The notes under the pieces were generated by a model. It was not told the DNA's origin and made no database searches. It was given only the letters and a program-made list of their open reading frames with translations. Position numbers and translations under genes: made by a program. Positions 7,735 through 15,712 of a DNA stretch of 43,344 bases are shown here, piece by piece (position 1 is the stretch's first letter; each line of letters opens with the position of its first letter). The stretch spans positions 1 through 43,344 of IMG/VR virus record IMGVR_UViG_3300009073_000022; one strand, given 5' to 3'. The stretch is from a virus.

Positions 7735-10461
7735 ATGTATAAAAAAATATTTAGTGTGTTGATACTTTCAGCAATTTCTAGTGTTTGTTTCGCGCATGGA
7801 GCGGAAGAACATAATCTGGCTGAAATACCAGAGTATATAACTAGAGAAAAATCAGATGCCATCGTAGGTGGTGAATGGTCTGACGTTTATGATTGGCCTG
7901 TATTGGCTGTTCATGCAACTGTACTCCCAACAGGAAACGTTTTTGTATGGGATGCAACACCAGATGATTTTGATACTGAATTTGATGGTTCACCAACAAA
8001 CTTTCATGATTCACAGCGAAATCAAACTCGTGTGACTGTATGGAATCCCAAAACGAATCAACACATGCAAACATATAATCCAGAAGGTACTGGTGATTTG
8101 TTCTGTGCTGGCAGTGTTCATTTAACTGATGGACGAATTATATTTGTTGGTGGTGATTCTGGTGTAAGTGGAAAAAACGGCCCAACATCAAATAGTAACA
8201 TTTATGATCCTTATACTAATCAATGGTCAACAACAGATAACCTAAATGCCGCTCGATGGTATGCATCATCTGTTTCACTACCCAATGGTGAAATTTTAAC
8301 ATTGGGTGGAACTTACACACCAACACCATACGGTGAAATTTTAGAACACAATAAACAATATCGTGAATTCAACGGCGAATTGGATTCACCATTAGTTTTA
8401 TCTGGTGATTATGCATGGCTATCAGTAGTGTCAGATGGTTCTGTAGCTTATGTAGGGCCACACAATAGAGTTGATAGTTTATACACTGATGATACCTTTG
8501 AAAAAGATAAGTGGATAAATGGTCCTAGACGCGATATTAATGAGCTTGAAGGTGAGCTTGCTTCATATCGTGGTTATGGTAGTTACGCAACATACGATAC
8601 TGATAAAGTACTAATATCTGGTGGTGGATCATCTATTAAATCATCTGTAATTGTTGATACGAAGAATCGTAGTGTAACTGAAACATCACCAATGAATTTT
8701 GGTCGTCGCCAACACAACCTAACAATATTAGCTGATGGTTCTGTACTTGCAACTGGTGGTAACTGGTCTGGTGAAGATTTATATGATCCTAATGCTGGTG
8801 TAGTAACTCCAGAAATTTGGAATCCAAATACTGGTGATTGGACAATTATGAATGATATGAAAGTTGATCGCCAATATCATTCTGTTGCTTTGTTGTTGCC
8901 TGATGCCAGAGTGTTATTAGCTGGTAGTGGATATTGTGTTCCTTGTTTTACCTTCGATCATGAAGAACAAAATGCTGAGATATTCTCACCACCATATTTG
9001 TTTAAAGGTGAACGTCCTGTGATTTCTGGAGCACCAGAAAAAGCAAACTTCAATACTTATTTTAATATGAATGTATCTACTGATATTACAGAAGTTAATT
9101 TTATTAAATTAAGTTCGGTTACACATTCGCAAAGCCAAGATCAACGATTGGTTAAAGGTGAGATTATTAGTCAGGCTAATGGCGTTGCAACTATTGCTGC
9201 ACCCAAGTCTAGATTCTTAGCACCCCCCGGCCACTACATGGTTTTCGCTGTTAAGAATGGTGTTCCATCTGAAGCTGCAATAGTTAATTTTGGTGGCCCA
9301 TTGGTTGAGACTGGTGATGTAATGATTAACAATGCTAGACCTAATCATTGGGAGTATTACGAAATTAAAGGTAATGATGAACATACACTTACTGTTAACT
9401 TTAATACTAACTTAAATGCTGCATCGATTCATGTAAAGAATGGCTCGTGGCCCACTGATCCAAATAATAGCGGTTTTAATTCTTGTGCGAGTATCACTGA
9501 TGATCAACATCAGTGTGTTATATCAGCACAGAATGACACTAGTTGGTTTATCGGTGTTAATGGTAAAGCCAATACTGAATTTTCAATATCATTTGATGTT
9601 ACTACTGGCACCAATGCACAAGTAGTTAATTTTATTGCTAAGCCAGAAAATCTAACTTTAGCTAAATTAGGCGACGGTCGATTTGAAGTTGTCTGGAACA
9701 GTGTAGATGGTGCTAAAGAATATGAAATATTCAGGGATGGTCGATTGGTAAATAAATCAGATGATACTTATTATGTTGCTGATAATTTGCAGGCAATGAG
9801 AACATATTCGTTTCAAGTTCTTGCGATAGCAACTGATGGTTCACGTTCAACTTTGACTGATGCACAGCAAATAAGAACGTCAGATCAACCTTATATAATT
9901 GATCCTACGTCAGTATTTAATCCAGTGATTCCATCTACACCTGTAGATCTAAGAATGTATAAAACATCACCATCGGAAGGTACGTTGACTTGGGGCCGAT
10001 CTTATGATGATAAAGGTGTTAGTGGTTATATCATTTATAGAAATGGTGTGGAAATTGGCAGACGTAATGATGCTGGTATAGGTTTTAATCAATTTGAACT
10101 TGAAGCTGGACAGACATATGAATATGCAGTAGCTGCATTTGATTTTGATGGTAACACATCACCAAAGTCTGTTGTGTTTAGAACAACTGGTTCTACATTT
10201 GTTACAGATAGCAATATGGCACCAGCCCGTAAAAATCCTGATTTCAATCCTGTAGTTGATAATACTCCAGTAGTTGAAGTGCATATTGAAGTGCCTGTAG
10301 TGGAAACTCCAGTGGTTGAAGAACCGAATATAGAAGAAAACACCGCCACCAAATCTGGCAACGGTGCTCTATTCAGAGGATCAATCAATATGTTTATATT
10401 GATATCCCTACTTGGTAGTTTGCTGATCCGTTTAGGACAGCTTGCGAAGCTTCGCCAATAG
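7735..10461 (+). CDS. Secreted galactose-oxidase-like copper radical oxidase with FN3 domains and C-terminal anchor
   Basis: The 908-residue protein resembles fungal and bacterial galactose/glyoxal oxidases, which oxidise primary alcohols or aldehydes to give H2O2. I chose the ATG at 7735 because it starts a classic signal peptide (MYKKIFSVLILSAISSVCFA). A kelch propeller follows. The five active-site residues line up with galactose oxidase: Cys124 (LFCAGS) and Tyr176 (ARWYASS) for the thioether-linked radical cofactor, Tyr381-His382 (RQYHS) and His464 (THSQ) for copper. A DUF1929-like domain comes next, then two fibronectin III domains (about residues 640-830), a PVVETPVVEEP linker and a hydrophobic end with basic residues (SGNGALFRG then a span), like a GlyGly-CTERM sorting tail. 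The substrate is unknown. It is highly unusual in a phage. Its end overlaps the convergent GH16 gene by 30 bases. Confidence 0.88.
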   Translation: MYKKIFSVLILSAISSVCFAHGAEEHNLAEIPEYITREKSDAIVGGEWSDVYDWPVLAVHATVLPTGNVFVWDATPDDFDTEFDGSPTNFHDSQRNQTRVTVWNPKTNQHMQTYNPEGTGDLFCAGSVHLTDGRIIFVGGDSGVSGKNGPTSNSNIYDPYTNQWSTTDNLNAARWYASSVSLPNGEILTLGGTYTPTPYGEILEHNKQYREFNGELDSPLVLSGDYAWLSVVSDGSVAYVGPHNRVDSLYTDDTFEKDKWINGPRRDINELEGELASYRGYGSYATYDTDKVLISGGGSSIKSSVIVDTKNRSVTETSPMNFGRRQHNLTILADGSVLATGGNWSGEDLYDPNAGVVTPEIWNPNTGDWTIMNDMKVDRQYHSVALLLPDARVLLAGSGYCVPCFTFDHEEQNAEIFSPPYLFKGERPVISGAPEKANFNTYFNMNVSTDITEVNFIKLSSVTHSQSQDQRLVKGEIISQANGVATIAAPKSRFLAPPGHYMVFAVKNGVPSEAAIVNFGGPLVETGDVMINNARPNHWEYYEIKGNDEHTLTVNFNTNLNAASIHVKNGSWPTDPNNSGFNSCASITDDQHQCVISAQNDTSWFIGVNGKANTEFSISFDVTTGTNAQVVNFIAKPENLTLAKLGDGRFEVVWNSVDGAKEYEIFRDGRLVNKSDDTYYVADNLQAMRTYSFQVLAIATDGSRSTLTDAQQIRTSDQPYIIDPTSVFNPVIPSTPVDLRMYKTSPSEGTLTWGRSYDDKGVSGYIIYRNGVEIGRRNDAGIGFNQFELEAGQTYEYAVAAFDFDGNTSPKSVVFRTTGSTFVTDSNMAPARKNPDFNPVVDNTPVVEVHIEVPVVETPVVEEPNIEENTATKSGNGALFRGSINMFILISLLGSLLIRLGQLAKLRQ

Positions 10462-11949
10462 TTTGGTGATTTGAGCGATAATAACAGCAGCCGATTCAGT
10501 ATCGGTGGTTGGTTCATTTACTACTGGTTCATCTACAATATTAGATTTTGAATATTCGACTTTATTAGAATCAATAAATCTCTTACTAGATGGAGTAGCA
10601 GTTACATAATAAGTACCTTCTTTATAAGAATCAGGTATTGTAAAAGTAGTTCCTTTAACAGATTTTTTATATTCATTTTTATCAAATTTAATGTCATACT
10701 TGTTTTCATCATGAGTTTGATTCCATGTTAAAACATTTCCATTAATCTTCAATCCAAATTCAGAATCAGTATCTTCCATCACAAGTGGTTCAGCATCATT
10801 AGATGTAACTGGAGTAGCAGATGGAGTAGCAGCAACAGGCTTATCGCCAATAGCTTCAACACCTTCACCATTTCTCCAATTAGGAGCAATCCAATTACCG
10901 TCATGATCTTCATCTTGCCATACGCGAACATAATGAATAAGAGCTTCATCAGAATTAATTGTTTCTGCTGATTCGGTTCCTAAGTTATACGCATATAAAC
11001 CCGGATCGTTCTGAATAAACGGAGGTTGGGCAGTAACACCACCACCAGAGTTTGCACCAGAATTACCTTCTCGTGTTAGATATAGAGCCATCGCGATTTC
11101 AACTTTACAAACTAGATCTTCGCAAATTAAAACACCGTCTACATACCATCGAGTACCTTCAGTAGACCAATGAACAGCAATCGTATGATCGCCCTTAGTC
11201 ATATCAATTCCAAATGGACCTAAATCAACTGGTGGAATTTTCTTTGCATTAGCACCAATGTTTTTACATAGTAAAAGATTTCTTGAACTTGGAGTATTTT
11301 CATATTCCCATACATCTAATTCAACACCATTACCATCGTCATCATCGTATGTACCACCTACAAGTGATTTATTCTCATCGCTTGGATTAACAGCAGGTAG
11401 TAACCAACCGGATATTCTAAACCCCTCAGTATGTACATTTTCAAAATTAACTCCAAATTCTACGAAGCCATATCGAAAATAAAAGTTTGGTGAATGTTCA
11501 GAAGAAGGTCGAACGGCTCCATCTTCCCATGTCATCGCGTAAGTATCAATCCACGATGTATAAATTTTCTTTCTAAAATCCGCAGTTTTCCCATTACGTG
11601 GATGTTCATATGGGTGATGTGAATCTTTGATCGTTGGATCATCTTCATCAGATTTGTATCCACCCATAACCAAAGAACCATCGCGAATCTTTAGTGTTTT
11701 ATCTAAGTGCTTGTCGTACCACATAGCATGACGTTTACCCAAAGGGTATGCGCCATCTTTTTTATTGCCATCAGTATCGAAACCAAAAGTATTGGTTACA
11801 TGTTGAGACATTTGAGCACGATTGTCGTTATGATCAGGTAGGATTTTTTCAAATCGCCACTTGTCTTGGTTTAGTTCATTTTCATTAAATTCGCTATTCC
11901 AAATTAATTTGAAATTAGCTTTTGAATCTTTAAGATTTGGTTTAGCCAT
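10432..11949 (-). CDS. Glycoside hydrolase family 16 endo-glycanase
   Basis: GH16 enzymes cut beta-linked glucans or galactans such as laminarin, agar and carrageenan by a retaining mechanism. The catalytic motif ExDxxE is present as ELDVWE (Glu210 nucleophile, Asp212, Glu215 acid/base) inside a jelly-roll-type domain of about 370 residues. Trp-rich segments such as GWLLPA and RWYVDGV are typical of the cleft. A second beta-sandwich-like domain (about residues 395-480) and a DEPVVNEP linker follow. There is no signal peptide, and a GATAAATA late-type promoter precedes the gene, so it may be packaged on the virion as a depolymerase or released at lysis. The exact substrate cannot be read. A GGGAG ribosome site lies before the start. 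Confidence 0.88.
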   Translation of the reverse strand: MAKPNLKDSKANFKLIWNSEFNENELNQDKWRFEKILPDHNDNRAQMSQHVTNTFGFDTDGNKKDGAYPLGKRHAMWYDKHLDKTLKIRDGSLVMGGYKSDEDDPTIKDSHHPYEHPRNGKTADFRKKIYTSWIDTYAMTWEDGAVRPSSEHSPNFYFRYGFVEFGVNFENVHTEGFRISGWLLPAVNPSDENKSLVGGTYDDDDGNGVELDVWEYENTPSSRNLLLCKNIGANAKKIPPVDLGPFGIDMTKGDHTIAVHWSTEGTRWYVDGVLICEDLVCKVEIAMALYLTREGNSGANSGGGVTAQPPFIQNDPGLYAYNLGTESAETINSDEALIHYVRVWQDEDHDGNWIAPNWRNGEGVEAIGDKPVAATPSATPVTSNDAEPLVMEDTDSEFGLKINGNVLTWNQTHDENKYDIKFDKNEYKKSVKGTTFTIPDSYKEGTYYVTATPSSKRFIDSNKVEYSKSNIVDEPVVNEPTTDTESAAVIIAQITKLLAKLRKLS

Positions 11950-11968
11950 AATATTCTCCCTTGTACAT

Positions 11969-11976
11969 TATTTATC
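11969..11976 (-). promoter_or_regulatory. T4-type late promoter candidate (GATAAATA) for the GH16 gene
   Basis: The minus-strand octamer GATAAATA has one mismatch to the T4 late consensus and lies 20 bases before the GH16 start. The same variant occurs before the minus-strand gene at 26990-27433. Confidence 0.5.
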
Positions 11977-12025
11977 TAAAAACAGGAGGTATTTCACAGA
12001 TTAATTACTAGAAAAATAGTAGATA

Positions 12026-12034
12026 TGATATAAT
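12026..12034 (+). promoter_or_regulatory. Extended -10 promoter for the lipoprotein gene
   Basis: TGATATAAT matches the extended -10 element TGnTATAAT. No strong -35 box is seen. The start codon lies 28 bases downstream. Confidence 0.55.
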
Positions 12035-12061
12035 ATCGAATTATTTACACAATAGAGTAGT

Positions 12062-12988
12062 ATGTTTTCAATGAAATCAATAACATTGACATTTTTGATG
12101 GCCCTGACATTATCTGGATGTAATTGGGTTGATTCTACAGGCGTACAGGCTGGAGCCGTAGACGATTCAACTATTGACCAAACATCAATACCCACGTTTC
12201 CAGTAGCTCCAATTGGTGAGCAACGAGAGCTTATTCCTCGTGCTCGTTTTAATAATTGGATTGATGCTATGGCTGGCCCTGATTTACGTACTGGAATTTA
12301 TAAAGGAACAACACGAACATTTAATTCTCGTGTAAATGAAGTATTGGGAATAGAAGCAAGTTTGAAAGTGGAATGTGCAATAAACGAACAATCCCCGAAA
12401 ATTAATATTATTACTTACTATGATACTCCAGATGATTTGTTGCTCATGTATGCAACAGAAAGTATGATAGCTAATAGTGAAGCTGACTTCACTACTTTTA
12501 GTGTAGAAGAATCAGGGGGAATATATTCTAATACAATCAGAGAATCTGATACATTATATATGCTCCCGCAAATGCTCACTAATCGTATTTTTAGAATTTT
12601 ATTGATGGAAGATGGTGTGTCAATTCAATATGTATTCGATCTAGATGGATTTTATGATTCATTTAAATACGCATGTGAATGGCACAACGCAACAAATAAT
12701 TATGTTAACTTAGATGAGTCAATGATCGAAGAACCAGTTATAGAAGAACCTGTAGTTGAAGAACCTGTAGTTGAAGAACCTGTAGTTGAAGAACCTGTAG
12801 TTGAAGAACCTGTAGTTGAAGAACAAGAACCAGAACCAGTTTTTGTAGATAAAAATTGTGGTGATTTTGAAACACAATCAGAAGCACAGGAATTCTTTAT
12901 AGCCGCTAAAGAGGAAACTGGCGAACGCGATGCCCATTTCTTAGACAGTAATGGTGATGAAACGGTTTGTGAATATTTACCTGAATAG
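12062..12988 (+). CDS. Lipoprotein with PVVEE repeats and C-terminal Excalibur domain
   Basis: The 308-residue protein has a type II signal sequence ending in the lipobox LSGC (Cys20), so it should be lipidated and held in the inner or outer membrane. A globular region of about 190 residues follows and is not recognised. Then comes a Glu/Pro/Val linker of repeated PVVEE units (about residues 225-254) encoded by 15-bp tandem repeats. The end (DKNCGDFETQSEAQEFF then HFLDSNGDETVCEYLP) fits the Excalibur calcium-binding domain: two cysteines and an Asp-rich DxNxDxxxCE loop. Excalibur domains are best known from Gram-positive surface proteins, so this is odd in a phage of an apparently Gram-negative host. 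A membrane-surface or exclusion role is possible. Confidence 0.75.
   Translation: MFSMKSITLTFLMALTLSGCNWVDSTGVQAGAVDDSTIDQTSIPTFPVAPIGEQRELIPRARFNNWIDAMAGPDLRTGIYKGTTRTFNSRVNEVLGIEASLKVECAINEQSPKINIITYYDTPDDLLLMYATESMIANSEADFTTFSVEESGGIYSNTIRESDTLYMLPQMLTNRIFRILLMEDGVSIQYVFDLDGFYDSFKYACEWHNATNNYVNLDESMIEEPVIEEPVVEEPVVEEPVVEEPVVEEPVVEEQEPEPVFVDKNCGDFETQSEAQEFFIAAKEETGERDAHFLDSNGDETVCEYLPE
12734..12823 (+). repeat. 15-bp tandem repeat encoding PVVEE units
   Basis: Five exact copies of CCTGTAGTTGAAGAA run from 12749 to 12823, preceded by one diverged copy at 12734-12748. Each encodes Pro-Val-Val-Glu-Glu. Exact copies suggest recent expansion by slippage, so copy number may vary between isolates. 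Confidence 0.95.
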
Positions 12989-12994
12989 AATAAT

Positions 12995-13534
12995 ATGAAT
13001 ACTAACGATTTATTAGAAACTAATTTAATTTGTACAGTGCTTGAGGGTAGTCATGCATATGGAACAGTCATACCATCTTCAGATCTTGATATGCGCGGAA
13101 TTTTTTGTGGAAATCCAATTAATGTTAGAACACCATTTTTTCCTGTTAGGGAAATAGAGGTTGTTGAAGATGAAGATACTAAGTATTTTGAACTTAATCA
13201 CTTTATGCGCTTATTGCTGGATCAAAATCCAAATATTGTACAGATGTTATGGGTACGCAATCAGGACATTATAAAATCAACTGAAGCATATGAGCTATTA
13301 AGATCACGTAGGGACAATTTTTTATCATCCAAAATAGCTTTCACAACAGCAGGATATGCAGATTCTCAATTAAAAAGAATTAAATCATCAAAAAAACATG
13401 TAAACTACACCGATCAATTACATTCATTATCAACCGTTTTAACAAAAGCTTTGAAAGTGGGTGATATTGATCATACATGGATAAAAAACAATTGTGGTGA
13501 TCAAGTATTGGACTATATAAAAAATGAAAAATGA
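12995..13534 (+). CDS. Nucleotidyltransferase (RlaP/YcgL-like), amino-terminal half of a split gene
   Basis: This 179-residue protein holds the catalytic half of a Pol-beta-type predicted nucleotidyltransferase. The signature is EGSHAYGTVIPSSDLDMRG: the GS loop and the metal-binding Asp30 and Asp32. It continues with the family block LDQNPNIVQMLWV and the GYADSQLKRIKSSKK helix, which in intact relatives is followed by a linker and a helical C-terminal half. Here the frame ends after about 20 further residues, and a homing endonuclease gene begins inside its last codons. The missing half is the gene at 14509-15219. The family transfers nucleotides to unknown targets. The two halves may reassemble in trans; alternatively the gene is broken. 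Confidence 0.85.
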   Translation: MNTNDLLETNLICTVLEGSHAYGTVIPSSDLDMRGIFCGNPINVRTPFFPVREIEVVEDEDTKYFELNHFMRLLLDQNPNIVQMLWVRNQDIIKSTEAYELLRSRRDNFLSSKIAFTTAGYADSQLKRIKSSKKHVNYTDQLHSLSTVLTKALKVGDIDHTWIKNNCGDQVLDYIKNEK

Positions 13535-14546
13535 TGAGTTGTTATTTAGAATCAACAATGAATTAATTCGAAAAGATGGAAAATTAAATGCACCCCTTTT
13601 AAACTTAAACTCTAAATGTGGGGATTTAATTTCATCTATTATAAAACATACGCATTATTTAAATAGTGATGCGACTATAAGCCAAAGAATATGGCATATC
13701 ACAAAAAATGTTCACACTACACCAAAATGTTGGTGTGGGAAAAATTCGTTGTGGATAAATCCAAAATATTCAAAATATTGTTCTCAGGTTTGTGCAACTA
13801 CTTCATTAGAAGCAAGACAGAGAACTAAAAAACAATTTACAGGGGTTAAATTGTCAAAAGAACGCATAGATAAAATTATAAAAAGAAATACTGGTTCTAA
13901 ACGTTCTATCGAATGTAGGAAAAAACTTAGTGATGGTAAATTAGGCAAAAAAAATCCACAATACGGTAAAAAATCATGGAACGCTGGGCTGTATGGAACT
14001 GATAATCCAATGTTTGGAGTTAAAAGACCCGGCACCGGATTGAAGGGTAAAGACAATCCATCATATGGAAAATCACCTCCCCTCGGCACAGGCTTTGGAA
14101 TAAATGGAAAATTCAACGAAATACATTTTAGAAGTAGTTTAGAATTGTTGTATCTCATGTATTGGTATTCAACAAATATTATAGTAATTTCCGCAGAATC
14201 GTCAGATTTTAGAGTTAAATATTCCGATGATAAAAATGATATTAGAGCATATACGCCAGATTTCTATATACCATCGTTGAATACAGTTTATGAAATAAAA
14301 CCTGAAAAATTACAAAAAAATAAAATAGTTCAGTTAAAATTTAATGCATTAATTGAACATCATAGTAATTTAATATGTAAATTAATTGGATATTCTGAAA
14401 TAAGTGATTTTATTTTTTCAATTGATTTAAATTCCACTATTAATAATTATATTGATAGTGGAGTTCTTAAAATTAACAAAAAACAATTTGAGAGGTTGCA
14501 AAAAAATTATGGAGATATCATTAGAGAATCTGCTAAACAAGTATGA
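13524..14546 (+). CDS. Homing endonuclease with NUMOD3 motifs and PD-(D/E)xK-like nuclease domain
   Basis: The 340-residue protein looks like a free-standing homing endonuclease. A zinc-finger-like site (Cys69, Cys71, Cys86, Cys90) is followed by NUMOD3-type DNA-binding repeats at about 110-185 (SKERIDK..., GKKNPQYGKK, TDNPMFGVK, KDNPSYGK). The carboxy domain has the layout of a PD-(D/E)xK nuclease: Glu207, YTPDFYI (Asp246) and YEIKPE (Glu257, Lys259). The gene overlaps the end of the amino half and the start of the carboxy half of the nucleotidyltransferase, so it sits exactly in the break. It is A-rich compared with its neighbours (long Lys/Asn/Ile runs), consistent with separate origin. 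No intron core fits outside the frame. Confidence 0.8.
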   Translation: MKNDELLFRINNELIRKDGKLNAPLLNLNSKCGDLISSIIKHTHYLNSDATISQRIWHITKNVHTTPKCWCGKNSLWINPKYSKYCSQVCATTSLEARQRTKKQFTGVKLSKERIDKIIKRNTGSKRSIECRKKLSDGKLGKKNPQYGKKSWNAGLYGTDNPMFGVKRPGTGLKGKDNPSYGKSPPLGTGFGINGKFNEIHFRSSLELLYLMYWYSTNIIVISAESSDFRVKYSDDKNDIRAYTPDFYIPSLNTVYEIKPEKLQKNKIVQLKFNALIEHHSNLICKLIGYSEISDFIFSIDLNSTINNYIDSGVLKINKKQFERLQKNYGDIIRESAKQV

Positions 14547-15219
14547 TGCTCCAGATAATCATATTAATGATTGTTTGAAATTATGTATTCCGAGGCAAGA
14601 GTGTTATATTCATTTAATTCAGTGGTTCGCGGATAATAAAGTTATGCCGAATACATTTGATATAATGACATACAGCAATAATCATAGATTTATAAGTTAT
14701 GGAAATGATTTGTATGGAATGTACGACTGGAATAAATTTAAATTATTTAATCCAGATGGTTCGATTAAAGATAATTTTGATGGCTCAAGAGAATCACTGG
14801 GACAACCAAAGGCGATTGTTAAATTAAATAGATCTAAATGGACAGATGATAAAAATTTCTATGACAAATATTGGTTATGGAAAAAAAATAGAAATGAAAA
14901 ACGAGCTAAGTTAGAAGCTGAATTTTTTTATGATACAAAAAATGCTATGCATCTCGTCAGACTTCTCAGAATGGGCTACGAAACACTTACTACAGGACAA
15001 GTAAACGTGTTCAGAGATGATGCTTCAGAGCTGTTAGAGATTCGCAATGGCTCTCTCACATACGACGAAATATTAGCATATGCAGATACTATGGACATTA
15101 AAATAAAAGAAGCGTATGATAATACCGAACTGTCCCGCAAACCTAATGTTAAATTAGCGGCACAGACTATAATGGAAGTACAAGATTTAATTTGGAATTC
15201 AAATGACAATAACAAATAA
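14509..15219 (+). CDS. Nucleotidyltransferase (RlaP/YcgL-like), carboxy-terminal half of a split gene
   Basis: The 236-residue protein matches the second half of the same nucleotidyltransferase family: the WLWKKNRNEKRAKLE helix, then DTKNAMHLVRLLRMGYE, LTTGQVNVFRDDASELL, IRNGSLTYDEIL and AYADTMDIKIKEAYDNTEL. These are consecutive family blocks and none is present in the upstream half. The start at 14509 is preceded by a GAGAGG ribosome site inside the endonuclease gene, so this half has its own translation start. That argues for a functional two-part enzyme rather than debris. The frame also opens further upstream (14452), but without such a site. Its stop overlaps the start of the next gene by 17 bases. 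Confidence 0.85.
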   Translation: MEISLENLLNKYDAPDNHINDCLKLCIPRQECYIHLIQWFADNKVMPNTFDIMTYSNNHRFISYGNDLYGMYDWNKFKLFNPDGSIKDNFDGSRESLGQPKAIVKLNRSKWTDDKNFYDKYWLWKKNRNEKRAKLEAEFFYDTKNAMHLVRLLRMGYETLTTGQVNVFRDDASELLEIRNGSLTYDEILAYADTMDIKIKEAYDNTELSRKPNVKLAAQTIMEVQDLIWNSNDNNK

Positions 15220-15712
15220 AATTAATCATAAAATTGACATTCGTGAAAAACAGTATGATGATTACACACAAGAAATCTTTGAATTGATTTCGCCTATAAT
15301 AATAGGCGTCAATGAATTTTTATTTCATACTTCTATATTAAGTGATGGTGACGAACTAATATTAAATACTATTGATCCTGTCGAAGATGTGTATATCATC
15401 ACAGGATTTATAACTGCACCAGTCGGTACTGACATTCAATTGCAAGATGGTTCAATAGTAGAAATCAATGATATACAAGATCAATTTGAATATAGAAAGA
15501 AATTTCGAATTCAAGTACCATCTGATTTAATAGATGCTAATGATAGTGATGAAGTGTTTGAATATTTGGTAAATCATGCAGAGCCAAAAGCTAGAAAAAG
15601 AAAACATCTTAATTCGCTTAGAAAAGATGTTGCCGCTTCTATATCTAATGATATGGATGAAGAAGATATGAATGACATATTAGAAAATATGGATACAGGG
15701 GTAGCTCATTAA
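15203..15712 (+). CDS. Hypothetical protein upstream of uvsY
   Basis: Not recognised. The 169-residue acidic protein has a beta-rich front half (ELILNTIDPVEDVYIITGF, IQLQDGSIVEI) and a charged helical end (AEPKARKRKHLNSLRKD and then an acidic tail). It overlaps the nucleotidyltransferase half upstream by 17 bases and ends right before the uvsY start, so it is part of the uvsY-uvsW transcription unit. Position makes a DNA-metabolism role plausible but there is no motif to support one. A small perfect hairpin (15291-15308) lies within the coding region. Confidence 0.65.
   Translation: MTITNKINHKIDIREKQYDDYTQEIFELISPIIIGVNEFLFHTSILSDGDELILNTIDPVEDVYIITGFITAPVGTDIQLQDGSIVEINDIQDQFEYRKKFRIQVPSDLIDANDSDEVFEYLVNHAEPKARKRKHLNSLRKDVAASISNDMDEEDMNDILENMDTGVAH

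Noticed and set aside
12734-12823. CRISPR-like array
   Set aside because: The 15-bp units are adjacent with no spacers and are in frame within a protein linker.
13524-14546. A group I intron or intein interrupting the nucleotidyltransferase
   Set aside because: The endonuclease frame fills the whole gap and overlaps both halves, leaving no room for an intron core. There are stop codons in frame and a separate start for the second half, which rules out an intein.
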